A stretch of 64,000 nt of DNA from NCBI GenBank assembly GCA_029948255.1, contig JALIZF010001589.1, positions 248,001 through 312,000 of the forward strand. The letters are read 5' to 3'. The notes beneath the pieces are model-generated. The model searched no databases. It saw nothing but the letters and a program-made list of their open reading frames with translations, and was not told the origin of the DNA. The stretch's first letter is position 1. Each line of letters starts with the position of its first letter. The translations under genes were made by a program, and so were the position numbers. The DNA is from Telmatactis stephensoni (Eukaryota > Cnidaria > Anthozoa > Actiniaria > Isophelliidae). Shown here piece by piece: positions 1 to 11,000 of the stretch.

Positions 1-2165
1 ACTTTCTACCGATGGTAACCTTAGCAACGTATAAACATGTATCGCTAAATTCCTTGCGACTTCTTCTTTACTCTTCCACTTGTAACCGGATAAACCAGTT
101 CTCGGAGCCGAACCGTTTTCTCTTGGACTCTTTTCATCTCGTCGAGAAACTGATTTTAGACCATGATGTCCCGTATGTGTAGAGCTTGTCCTACCGTGGA
201 GTCTTGGCCAGCTATTTCCTTCTAAGATATCCTCATTTCTATTTTTAACCAGTAAAACAGGTTTTGTCACATGACTACTTGTCACTTTAACATTGGTCCT
301 TAAAACCTTTCTTTTCTTTTGAATGTCTGAGCGGTTCGGGTTTTGATTGGACGATACTTCACCTCGTCCATTAACTGCGAAGTACAAATAGTTGGCGCTA
401 CGCTGTCGAGAAGCGAGAAAGGCGCACTGGGATGGAGTAAATCCACGTGGAAAAGCTACATTGGTGCACTTGTGGGTGGGGCCTGATGATACCTGTTCAC
501 GTGATTGACATGGTTCTGAAATTGATCGAAAAGAATTTCAGTTATATTCAAACAACTATAGTGTAACACTGTGTAACTGGCCCAGTTCGGGTGGCTCAGT
601 TGATTGAGCGTCGGTCTTTCGTGCGCGGGGATCGAGGTTGATTCCCGGTTACCGAGCCAACACTCAAAGCCTTTGAATATTTTGGGAGAAGGTGCTGCCA
701 TTGTTATTATATCATGCGTAGCTACATCTGCAAATGATTTTCTGTCATCTCTGATAAGGACGTTACATCGTAGGCTCCGTCTCTCGCTCCCACAACTACT
801 ACACTACACATTAATACTACATTGGATAAACTTGAAACAACCCACACCACAAGTTACTGCACTACAGAATCAACAATAATCAACGTCATTAGTATAATGT
901 TGGTGTTTCTGATTGAAAAGTCGATAGGAGCAAGTGTAGCTCAGTTGGTTAGTGCGCGGCTTTCTCATGCGAGAGTTTTCTAGATCAATTTCCAATGATC
1001 ATGACCTCACACTCATTTCGACTTCTTTTTCCATTCTGTTTAGCTTTAATTAGCTTTGAATTCCCTTAAAACGGAGCACAGATTGAGAGAGGGGAAGGTA
1101 AAGAGCGCACCGTCGGCTTCCTAGAAGATTAGCTTATGCTAAAGGAACTACCGACGTTAAATACAGTGCTTTTATAAAGGCTTGCGTCACAATGGGTATC
1201 GTTATATTGATTCTGGACTTCCTTTTTTCTAAGTAAACGTGATTTTTCCCTATAGCGGAAAGAATACAAGATTTGTTGATTCCGAAAAATTGCTGTTGTG
1301 TTTGCGAGCCCCTTAACAACATTGTATGTGGAAGGGTGATAAGGCTGAGCCCAGTAACTCGACACAGAATATACTATAGATATGTAAACTACAACGAATA
1401 AAATGGTTTCTTTTTAGTTTCTTTTTAGCTAGTATTGACCAGTTAATGGTACCTAAGTCAGCCATTGACCGGAAAGTAGCGTTGCCATGTAGCATGCATT
1501 AATTAGTATGTTGAAGCAGCTTAAGGACGGAGTAGAGTACAGGGAGGGAAGGACAGTACATAAGTGAAAGGGGATATCCATTCGTCCCGTTGAGTCCGTT
1601 AGGTCGGGTTACTGTGAATAGTAATTTCCATTATAATTATAGTGATATACAGGGTCGTACCTTAGAGTGTTTATTTATAACAGATCCCATTTTTGCATCC
1701 ATAGAATGCTTACAATATATCCGTGAAAAAGTTAGCAAACTAAATTGAACTAAATAGTGCGAAATCCTTTGTTTTCTATCGTTTACTGATTAGTGCAAAT
1801 TAGGGATCCAAATGAGTGCAATTTCTTACAAAGTTTTTCACGGATATATTGTAAGCACTCTATCGGATCGATCTATGAACAACCTGACTCTCGATTCCAA
1901 AATTCGCGTGATTCTCGATACCAAAAACCTCGTTATAACTCTATTACCCACCTTGGTTGTTTTTGGTGTCTTCTTCCGATTCCCTATTATCATTTGCCTC
2001 TTCTGTATTGAATTTCGGGTTATTAAATTGGGCACGTCGTGACGTCACAATAACCGCTGACTGGTCTGACTGACACAGCACTTGATTTAGTTTTGGAACT
2101 CTTAATACATTCATAGTGCTACTGGCTAGCTGTATGTCGTTTAACCTGTTCATAGATTGAAACAT
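1..2165 (-). CDS. Unrecognised protein, partial, two visible exons
   Basis: Exon 1 is 2165-1952, starting at an ATG (MFQSMNRLND...) and ending at a CAAG|GTGGGT donor. Exon 2 is 515-1, entered through a good acceptor (TTTTCGATCAATTTCAG) and open to the window edge. Exon 1 ends in phase 1 and exon 2 takes up exactly that phase, giving an open frame of about 242 residues with no stop. The product is basic and Ser/Asn/Arg-rich with no membrane segment. It contains a short GYKWKSKEE stretch near the left edge, which faintly recalls the YKWK motifs of CCCH zinc-finger protein ZC3H3, but that is too weak for a name. The 1.4 kb intron holds two tRNA-derived SINE copies. The phase match and long open frame make a real gene likely; its function is unknown. 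Confidence 0.5.
583..830 (+). mobile_element. tRNA-derived SINE, family B copy 1
   Basis: The head at 589-660 has a tRNA-like A box (GTGGCTCAGTTGATTGAGCG) and B box (GGTTGATTCCC). It is followed by a body with ACTCAAAGCCTTTGAATATTTT and GGTGCTGCCATTGTTATT. Matching body words recur near 48350-48420. No cloverleaf acceptor or 3' end fits, so this is a retroposed element and not a tRNA gene. The right boundary is approximate. It lies in the intron of the minus-strand gene at the left edge. Confidence 0.6.
927..1170 (+). mobile_element. tRNA-derived SINE, family A copy 1
   Basis: The head has an A box (GTAGCTCAGTTGGTTAGTGCG). The body contains TTAAAACGGAGCAC, GAGAGAGGGG, GAGCGCACCGTCGGCTTCCT and AGAAGATTAGCT followed by CTAAAGGAACTACCG. 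The same words in the same order, reverse-complemented, are found at 53935-54175. The B-box region is decayed. Ends are approximate. Confidence 0.7.
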
Positions 2166-2253
2166 TAGTTAAGTACAAGAACAGTCAATTTTCATGGCGT
2201 AAATTTTATATTTTTATATGATAACAGTTAATAATGGTAATTAAGCTGAGTGG

Positions 2254-2369
2254 AGTGCAATTTGGGCTGAAATCATACGAGTGATTACAAAACTGCACGA
2301 CCGCGTAGCGGGAGTGCAGTTTGATAATCACAAGTATGATTTCTGGTCCAAAATTGCACGACACGAAGT
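2254..2369. repeat. Fold-back element (hairpin)
   Basis: Imperfect arms: GTGCAATTTGGGCTGAAATCAT on the left pairs with ATGATTTCTGGTCCAAAATTGCAC on the right, around a CCGCGTAGCGGG centre. It looks like a small inverted-repeat transposon remnant. It sits directly beside the element at 2381-2635. Confidence 0.6.
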
Positions 2370-2380
2370 TTAATTTCCAC

Positions 2381-2635
2381 TTAATTATATCCATTTTGAA
2401 ATCTCAACTTTTTTGCAGGTTCAAGGAAAAAAATCCCACAGCTTGACACCAATCAAATGGCTTTTTTGATTCTTGTATATGATTGGCTGATAATAATTAA
2501 GACACTGTTTTGTGATTGGTTGGAAAAAAATATGCGATTAATGAAGCAAAAGGATGCAATTTAGGAATTAATCGCACACTTTTTAACCAATCAGATTGCA
2601 GAAATCACCAGTGATTTCAAAATGGATATAATTAA
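2381..2635. mobile_element. MITE-like element with perfect 23-base inverted ends
   Basis: 2381-2403 and 2613-2635 are exact reverse complements over 23 bases (TTAATTATATCCATTTTGAAATC). The 209-base interior has no open frame. This is the form of a non-autonomous DNA transposon; no clear target duplication was found, so the superfamily is open. Confidence 0.6.
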
Positions 2636-5061
2636 ACTTGAAAATGGACAATTTCAAGTAAATTTCTCATATATTTCTAATGGTAAGAAATAAGAAACTT
2701 CTACCGTTCGGTGCGTTTCTAACAGAAATGTATTTGAATTTTTTATAAACAATTTTCATTGTTTTTTAGCAAATTTCTAAAAATAGGAAAATCACTTTTT
2801 CACAGATTTTTTTCAGCATTACCGTTAGAAACCTTGCTAAGTATTTGTTATGAATTTCGCTAGAAACTGGAATTTCTAATATGCTTCTAGCCTGAATCCG
2901 GAGAATAGAATGCCAAATAAAAATCTACATTTCTAACGATCGTTCGAAATTTGTTTGAAACTCCTGATTAGCATTTCTCTGTAGGGATATGACCCAACAT
3001 TTTAAGTGCAGTTTTCTTTTTATAGTCTCTTCAAATGATATGACTGATATCTCATCTCGGCAAGCTCCATGTTCTCAAAGCACATGCAAAGCAAAGCAGA
3101 CGCAAAGCAAAGCAGATGCAAAGCAAAAAAAGACGAAAATATGAACCGAAAAGAACCCAAAAGAATTGTTTTTTTTCTGAGTAGTTTTGGCTTACCTTTT
3201 GAAGCATAAAATACGGTGGTTTTCGGTTTAAAATATAGCAAATTAAACTACTTCTTTTTGACTAGAAACTCAATGGCTTTGTTGTTGTTGAAGTCAGGAG
3301 CGTTGTGTGGTTACCAGGGAACTAATGACAGTTTTTGATGTAGTATTCATAAAGTGAGATAATTAGCACCAAACATAACTTGTATTGGTTCAGAAACTCA
3401 AATGTTTTTATCTGAAATGAAAACTATTGAAATTTTAGATATTTGACTAGAAAAATGCAAAGCAGACAGCGAACCACTTGTCGTTATTTTCCTGAATGCT
3501 GAAGGTGTCGTTTTACGTTTTAAGATTATTCCGAGTACGGTTATAGCTACACTCAGGAAAATATTCAGTTTTAATATCTAATCATCGATGAAATTTATCT
3601 ATAAGATCAATGAGACGCACTTTAATAAAAAATACAGTAAATGCATCAAAGCTTTTCGTTCTTTTGAAAAATTACAGAATAAAAATCGAATTAAATCAAC
3701 TGTTCTTCACTTTTAATATATTAACTTGTGAGTCAGCAGGAATTTTCTTGATACATATATTAGACTATATTGAAATTAAAAAGATGACTTTTATGCCTAT
3801 GACTATAATATAATGCTTATTTCAATTTTCGATTCACGTTCCCAGCAGATATTCAGTTTATTTTTATAGCTCAAATCTGAATGCAGTCACAATGAATCAA
3901 AAAGAAGTCAGTATATTTTCCCCAGCATACAATATCGGAATACCCTACGAATTGCAACTCAGATATTTTTTTTTCTTTCCATCCCTTTATTTGTTCCCAA
4001 TGCCGTGGACGTATTGTATTCCCAGAAACGCATAGTGAACTAACAACTAGTTTTAAGACTATCATTGCTATGACAACACCTTGAGAGCAGCTGTAACAGT
4101 CACAGTTTATGCATGAATCTCCAAAATTCTACTGAATTTTCTCGATCAGGTTAAAGGAAATTCAAATTTCCTAGCTGTAAAAATAAATGTTTTCATTAAG
4201 ACCCACTAAAGGGCTTTAAAATACTGATTCGTTTTCTTGTTCTAACTTGTTCTTGTTCTTGTTCTTGTTCTTCGTCCGTCACAATATGCAGATAGCAACC
4301 TCGTTCCCAGGCTCTCCCTTCTCGCTTTTCTTTTTTTCAAAATGGCGGGCGTTCGTTGTGCAGATAGGTCTCTACAGCGCATGCTCACACTCGTTATTCG
4401 GCGGCAGCCCTATGAAGAGCAGATCAAAGGCCTCTACAACGCATGCTCGGTACCTATCAATTCAAGGACCATCGGAAGGTCGTCGACAAGCCAAAATGTG
4501 TTTCTGCTAATTGTATATTTTATACTGTTCAAACATTTATTATCGCAACGTAACTAGTTAATATAAATTAATTGTACTCCAAATCTCCTCTCATTAAGCT
4601 TTTTGCATGCGGTTCATTAGGGACCTGGCGCCCGTTCTCGAAAGCCCGAATAACTGTGCGGGCCCGTTAATTTTCGGGTAAAATTACGGTAGGGGCGAGC
4701 ACCCGTAAACTTGCCTGTAAAATCATAGAAATTGAAGATAAGATGCGCTTCGAGAAACACCAGCTCAGTAAACTTTATCAGGTACGTATGTAAACGCGGG
4801 GACCGTAAAGTTATCGATCCGAGTCTTTCGGGAAACGGATATCTGATCATAAAGTAAATAGTGGTGGGGGTGGAATGGGATACGAAAATGCAATTTTTTG
4901 AGACAGTATTTTAAGTGGCCCATCCCTTTGTTAAGAACTAACTAAATGTGGCCCACCCCTACAAAGCTACACAAATCTGATTTCGTGGCCCACCTAATCA
5001 GAGTCAACTTTCCAGATCTTGAATGTATTGGCAATGATGGTACTTGTATGCTTCTTCATAA
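2636..5061. other. Intergenic DNA without a supported gene
   Basis: AT-rich sequence. 2665-3290 is rich in TTTCTAA/TAGAAAC words on both strands. 3085-3126 has a short tandem of GCAAAGCAAAGCAGA. 4232-4272 is a TTCTTG repeat. No frame with a natural start, coding composition and splice sites was found here. Confidence 0.5.
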
Positions 5062-5124
5062 CCTGCGAGCAGAGTCCCCCTTAAATCGAGCATTAGAAGG
5101 TAAAGGGGAACTCTGCTCGCAGGG
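5062..5124. repeat. Hairpin repeat, CCTGCGAGCAGAGT type
   Basis: CCTGCGAGCAGAGTCCCCCTT pairs with AAGGGGAACTCTGCTCGCAGG. A lone half of the same word (GGCTCTGCTCGCAGGGTAC) is at about 30042-30061, so it is a dispersed repeat. It interrupts the minus-strand coding-like remnant. Confidence 0.55.
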
Positions 5125-5129
5125 TAGCT

Positions 5130-5870
5130 TCTTCATTGAACGCATCATCTTCTTCTTCACCACTAGATTGTCCCACTTCGATGTCATTTTACTTGATCAA
5201 GAGTAAAATTATATCATCTTACATGTCATCAACACTGTCATCATTATGATCTTCTTAGGTCCCTGTCATCATTGGGACTGTCTTTTAATTTTTTATATAA
5301 GTGATAAACTTTCTTCAATTCATTGTCTGTGCCATACAGAAAGAACTTCGACTTTCCTTTGGCATTTTACTACGACTCAGATATATTTCTCAAGAAATAA
5401 TTAAGTTCAGGACTGAGACATTTAAAAAAATGCTTAAGTCGGTCCAACTATGAAGCATTTATGCCCACGCAAAATGTTCATATACGTTTTGTTGACTGCT
5501 TAATTCTTCTTCTTTTCTTCTCCGTCTTAACTGTTTCTTCCTTACGTTTTGCTTTTTCCATCTCCAGGTAATCAAGACGTTCTAACTTCGTAGACAGGCC
5601 GTTTTCCTCCATTGCAAACGTTTTGAAAAATTGAAAATAGACTGCCATCGATTGATAATGTCCTACCTGAAAACTACTTTTTAAGTTGTGCTCTTTGCTG
5701 ACAGTCGTCAACATCTTTAAGAAATGCACTGGAATTATGTGTGGATGTCTTGTCGTATGGGAGATCGACAGCATAAGTCTGGCAGTGCATTTTTCACCAG
5801 GCAATGGTCTTATTGGCAGCTCTTTCTAAAGTCGTTGACTGATTGGGAAAATTCCGTACAGAAGTCGCAA
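5130..5870 (-). pseudogene. Decayed coding remnant of unknown function
   Basis: Read on the minus strand, several stretches look like protein: at about 5480-5830 a frame with TTRHPHIIPVHFLKML and a lysine-rich tail (KAKRKEETVKTEKKRRRIK); upstream at about 5815-5865 another frame (VVHFATSVRNFPNQSTTLER); and downstream at 5235-5365 a frame with GKSKFFLYGTDNELKKVYHLY. These frames do not join without shifts, and no start or splice chain links them. A mobile-element-derived or dead gene is most likely. The family is not recognised. Confidence 0.3.
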
Positions 5871-5914
5871 AGTGCACCACATCAGGCTCGTAACATGGTA
5901 TATTTTCGTCTCAC

Positions 5915-6120
5915 TGATCCCGGGTTTTTACGGAAATTTTGATTCCTGAGCCCATATTTTTAGAAATTTTTTATCCCTGATCCTTGGTGCAAAAAACTGA
6001 GCTGATCCCTGACCCTGACCCAATGTCCCTGATCCTCGATCCCACCCATTTGATCCCTGAGCCCTGGCCTCTGATCCCTGATCCTGGCCATAATTTGGAG
6101 CTCATGATCCCTGATCCCAT
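5915..6120. repeat. Degenerate tandem of GATCCCTGA words
   Basis: About ten variants of (T)GATCCCTGA(T/G)CC follow one another irregularly, mixed with GAGCCCTGG. It ends where the LINE fragment begins. A related scatter of TGATTCCTGATCCC lies at 29540-29620. Confidence 0.5.
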
Positions 6121-6690
6121 ATACCATGTTACGAGCCTGACCACATTGCTTGGTGTCACGATTGACTGTAAATTATCATATGCTACTCATATTAAGACTA
6201 CTCTGAGTAAAATATATGCCAAAGCTAGTGCACTTAGGATAATTTCAATGGTAATACTGCTATGAGAATATATAAAGCTTATATACTTCCTAATTTTGAT
6301 TATTGCTCACCTCTTCTTGTAGGGCTGTCAAACATGCACGTTATCTGATAAAATGGAACATGCTAACTATTATATACTTAGAATACTGTTTAAATTTCCT
6401 AAATCACATGCTATTTACGACGTCTTAATCTTGTTTCACAATTAATTTAGCGCGTCGTTATTTTTGCAAATCAACGGTAATAAGGTTCTCTATCGTATAT
6501 ATAATTATAGTCAAGATCCCATGTCCAGTTCAGTTTTAAATATTTTCCAAAACGTGCGGTCGGAAGGTGCTTTCACGCTGCTTCAAGGGCACGTACTATC
6601 ATGCAACCAATTTTACGTTCTTTCTTGTAGCAAACGCAACAATTTATTGCATCATAATACTAGACTATTGCTCAAAGAGAGACAATGAGC
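6121..6690 (+). mobile_element. LINE reverse-transcriptase fragment, decayed
   Basis: The plus-strand frames read LLGVTIDCKLSYATHIK, then (in a shifted frame) MRIYKAYILPNFDYCSPLLV. This is the order seen at the C-terminal end of the reverse transcriptase of L2/CR1-like non-LTR retrotransposons (compare LGVEIDSKLSW in the LINE at 40198-43950). Frameshifts and stops break it throughout. Both ends are missing. Confidence 0.65.
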
Positions 6691-7573
6691 TCATATTAGT
6701 CAGCTAGTACTGCTCAGATTCAAGAAATTAATTATTTTTGACGCGATTTTGATATTCGAATCTTGAGCCCTCAAGACACAAAAGATGGTGTACTTTAACT
6801 TGCAATCTAACGCAAAAACGGCTACGGTGACCCCCATTTTTATTTCATTTTTGGAATAAGCAACTCAAAAATTATTACTGTGTGAAGTTTTATGGGTGAG
6901 AATTCCATGTTTAGTTTTATTTCTACGGAATTGCCTTAAGCCCAACGAGAATTTGCGACTGAACGGCGCGACCATCTGCTGGGTTCATGTCCTAGATCCT
7001 AGATAGTAATGCATTGGACCTTCAATAAGAGACCTTGCATACCATGCATACCATGCAAGAATCAATGTAAAGTTTTCCTTGTTGTTCCGCCTACAAGAGC
7101 AAACTTTGCTTTGACAAACCTTCCTTGACAAGAAAAGGCCTGGCATCGATTTTTTATTGTCTAATTAATTGGAAGGATTTGTTGGGTGTTTGACTGAGTT
7201 GGAAGCCATTGACGTTTTTACGGAGATATCGTAATTTTGGTTCTTTAGGGGAATCAAAAAACCATAACTCCGTAACTCGACCTCAAATGGCTTGGCAAAC
7301 ATCAAAAGACAAGTTCATTATTCATAAAAGTACCAGTCACGTGCTACAAAATATTACCGTTAAAATAAAATAGTTTAAAATAACTTGTTCGTTATGAACA
7401 TAACACCACAGATCAAAAGCTTGGACTTTCTGTGGGCCTTATTCAAATATTTTACAACATTTGATCATTCGTGAAATCTATAGATCAGCATTATATACTA
7501 CAGAACTTGCACAGCTTGGGCTACCTGTGGACTGTTCTCAGGGATTTGATTTTTTATTTATTTTTTAATCCAT

Positions 7574-7641
<68 letters not shown>

Positions 7642-7930
7642 GACCATCTATTTCACCGGAAAATGTTGGGACGACAAAAATAAAATTCCCTTTCTAAAGG
7701 TGCGGTAATACGGGCCCCGGCGCGCGACAAATTTTCTTTGTTGCATGAAGTAGAAGCAATGTCTATTTTTTGCACTAGATGGGGATCATTTTGGGTCGGG
7801 GAATCATTTCGGGTCCTGTACAGCCCTAATCTTTTATATCGACTGGTAGGTAACATGTTCATTATATTTTTGCATGTCATTGATTTGTTACGTTGTGGTC
7901 TTCCTGTGCTCAACTTGACCGTTGATTTCC
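6691..7930. other. Intergenic DNA upstream of the methyltransferase gene
   Basis: No gene supported. It holds a pure GTT/TTG trinucleotide array at about 7574-7641 and AT-rich unique sequence. Confidence 0.5.
7574..7641. repeat. Microsatellite (GTT)n
   Basis: About 22 uninterrupted GTT units. It gives a spurious poly-valine frame. A second GTT array is at 29943-29984. Confidence 0.95.
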
Positions 7931-8056
7931 CGACGTTACGTCATTCTTTGATCACGTGACGTTATTTCGAAAGACGTTGAAGTTTGAAGTAAGCTTTCGA
8001 ACGATTCTCGATTTGACAAGACATAAAAACCTCATGAGATAATTCTAAACTACAAA
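7931..8056 (+). promoter_or_regulatory. Likely promoter and 5' UTR of the KMT5 gene
   Basis: Within 130 bases of the start codon lie a CRE/ATF-type word TTACGTCA (7936-7943) and an E-box palindrome TCACGTGA (7952-7959). No TATA box is evident. The assignment rests on position and motif matches only. Confidence 0.3.
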
Positions 8057-11000
8057 ATGGTTGTCAGTAGCACCGACTGTGTCAAACCAGGCATTTCGTG
8101 GGCCAAGCAGTTGGCTGACAGCGATGATATTGCCAGTAGTTTGATCGTCGATACCGTGTTGGGTTTTACAACGCACAAAATGGCTGCAAGATTTCGCCCA
8201 TTGAAGTTGGACTCGTCTGTTGTAAAGCAAGCTTTAGAGAGGTTGAAACTTGACGGTGATAAAGAGAGAGCTTATAAGGAGATTGTCCTCAACGCTGGTG
8301 ACTGGGGACTCTGTTATTTTCTTAATAAATCAAGGGCTCAAATAGCTGCCTTCAAAGAACATGTGAGTAGCCTATTCAAATTCACACCAACTAAAATTTT
8401 AATAAGCTGGCGACTTTGGATTTTTCTTGGACTCAGAGAATTTACTTTGAATATTAGCTTGCTGTAGTCATAGTAAACCTAAATTATTGTACAAGTTCTG
8501 TGTAGCAATCTTGAATTTCCATGTTTAACTACGGGAATTAAAGTCCGTATAAAACTCTTCCTATCTTTGCTGTCTAGATGAAAGATTCTACCCGGAAAAT
8601 CAAAATCTCGTTTTCGATATTGTCATTTCTGAAAATGTATCTTACAAAGAACGAATAGGAGGCGTTCTAGAAGACTTCATCGTCCGACTTCCGGGTTAGA
8701 GTTTATTAATTTGGCACTGTATTAGCGGCAGCAATTGTTCCCTCATTGGTGTTTCTTTATGTTGAGGTGTAGTATTGCGATTTTGTATAATCTAATTGTG
8801 AAAATATACCTGTCATTTTGATATTGAAACACCGGCTAGCTAGGGACAAAGACAGACAAAGCTTTAATACTTAATGTCAAAACGTGTTGAAAAACACCTT
8901 GGGGGAGGGGGAAAGAGACTCAGTAGGGTCCCCAGGGATTGCTAACAAAATCGAATTGAAAAGGAATTGAATTTGTTATTTAAGGAATAAAGGCATAACA
9001 GTTGCACAATAACATATGCTTCTGTCATATAAATTATGCCTACATACATGTACTGGGAATGACTTGTGCCTACAGAGGTTGAAAATGAAGAATTATATGA
9101 ACCCTACTAGGGGTATCAAGGGGAGACAATTGTAAGACCCATGATTCTGAGAGACTCTGAGGCCACTTAATTTTTGTGAAAAAACAACAACTTCAAGACT
9201 AGCAAAATTTGACCAAAGACTCTGACTTTTTGATGGACACCTTGTCTATTCAGGCTTCTATAGCCAGCAGAGAGACAACCAGTGCAGTAATGTCTCAGTA
9301 AACTCAGTAAATTTTTCCCCTTTTGCTATTGAAGATTGACCCACCCATGTATTGTGTTTTCATAAATCAAATGCTCTCTTCACAGATGATGCGATATGTT
9401 GGAATATTTCATTCAGAGGCTGGTTTTAAGGTGGTGCCGTGTAATCGATACTCACTGGAAAATAATGGTGCAAAAGTTGTGGCAACTGATTACTGGTAGG
9501 TACATGAACATATGCAATAATCATAATAATATAAAATATTACCTAATTCGAAAAAAAAATGGCCCTTGGTTTTGTTGTACAATATGTATTGCATACTAAT
9601 AAGACTGAAATGTATTATTCATTATGTTGGGGTTGTTAAAGTTATAATGATAATTAACCCTCATTTCATGCACAAATGTCTATAGGTACAAAAATGACAA
9701 GTTACCTTACTTGTGTGGATGCATTGCTGAAATGACAGAGGAAGAGGAAAAGTGTATCTTGAGACCAGGTGAAAATGACTTCAGTATTATGTTTTCCATC
9801 AGAAAGAATATGTCACAGCTTTGGTTGGGCCCAGCGGCATATATCAATCATGGTAAGTCAAGCAAGTATGTTGTCATGTAATAAGCCAGCTACAACAGAG
9901 TTAGTAGCATTTACAATAATTACATTTGAAAGGAATTCAAAAGAAACTAATAAATATGCCTAAAAATTTCATTACTTCAAAAACCATTTCTTTCTGCATT
10001 ATGACCAAGAAGAAGTGAAGTTACACCATGTTTTTGTGAGAAGTAAAGATTTGCTACTTTGATATGATTATAAGTTACTGTACATTTCATGTTTTTCAAT
10101 GGTCTTTGTGGATTTTACACAATACCTTCAATTAGTTTCAGTTTAGGCTTAATTGCTAATTAACCTCTTAGGCTTGGCTATAATTGGTCGATCCCCACTC
10201 TACAAGTTCATTCCCACCTCCTCAGGCCTTAATTACCCTACCCATTTACCCATAGTCTATCATAATTTGACCTACATATATATTCTCTTCTGCTCAATTA
10301 ACTCTGGCAGGCCTACAGATATCCTATTGAGCTCGGCACCTAGCTAGCCCAGCTCTGTTTAGTGGCCTTACCATATCCACCCCTGTCAAGCATGGCACAT
10401 CTGAAAAACAGTTTAACTGTGCTGCTTACCGTGGTTAAATAAAGTTAATTGATTGCCTTGACATGTTCTACTCTACCCAACTTCTCTTGTCATTCCAACT
10501 TTGCCCACCTCTGTCCTCAGGCCTCTAAACCTACCATATATCCTCTACCTCACCCATTAAATTACATGTTATTGAAAGGATGTGTAAGGTTTGTTAAATA
10601 AGATAATTAGATCACCTTTTTTTTTTGATAGATTGCCGACCAAACTGTAAGGTTAGTATGAAATGTAGAGAAATACAATAAAATTCATTTGTAAATATTT
10701 AAATCCATGTGCTGTGACTTAGTGCTTATGAATACAAAAAGCTGTTATATGTGTTCACAGTGTGAGTGAACAATGTACTTTTTAATCAGTGTGATACTAG
10801 TGACAGAACGTACATTGCAACTATATATATGTACTGAATAGATTACATATTCATACCTGCATGCTGGCCTATGTAGAGGCAAGCAAGATAGTTGCACATA
10901 CAATGTACCTCAGGTAAATTTTGTCCTAAGTTGCATTCTCATTCATTGATTTTATAAAACTTAACACACATTAGTATTAATCTTGATTGTTTTTGTTGTT

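Noticed and set aside
586..660. tRNA gene
   Set aside because: Internal promoter boxes are present, but no acceptor stem or complete cloverleaf fits, and the downstream body recurs elsewhere; it is a SINE head.
4247..4557. Plus-strand frames of 87 and 71 residues
   Set aside because: One starts in a TTCTTG simple repeat and both lack natural starts or splice context.
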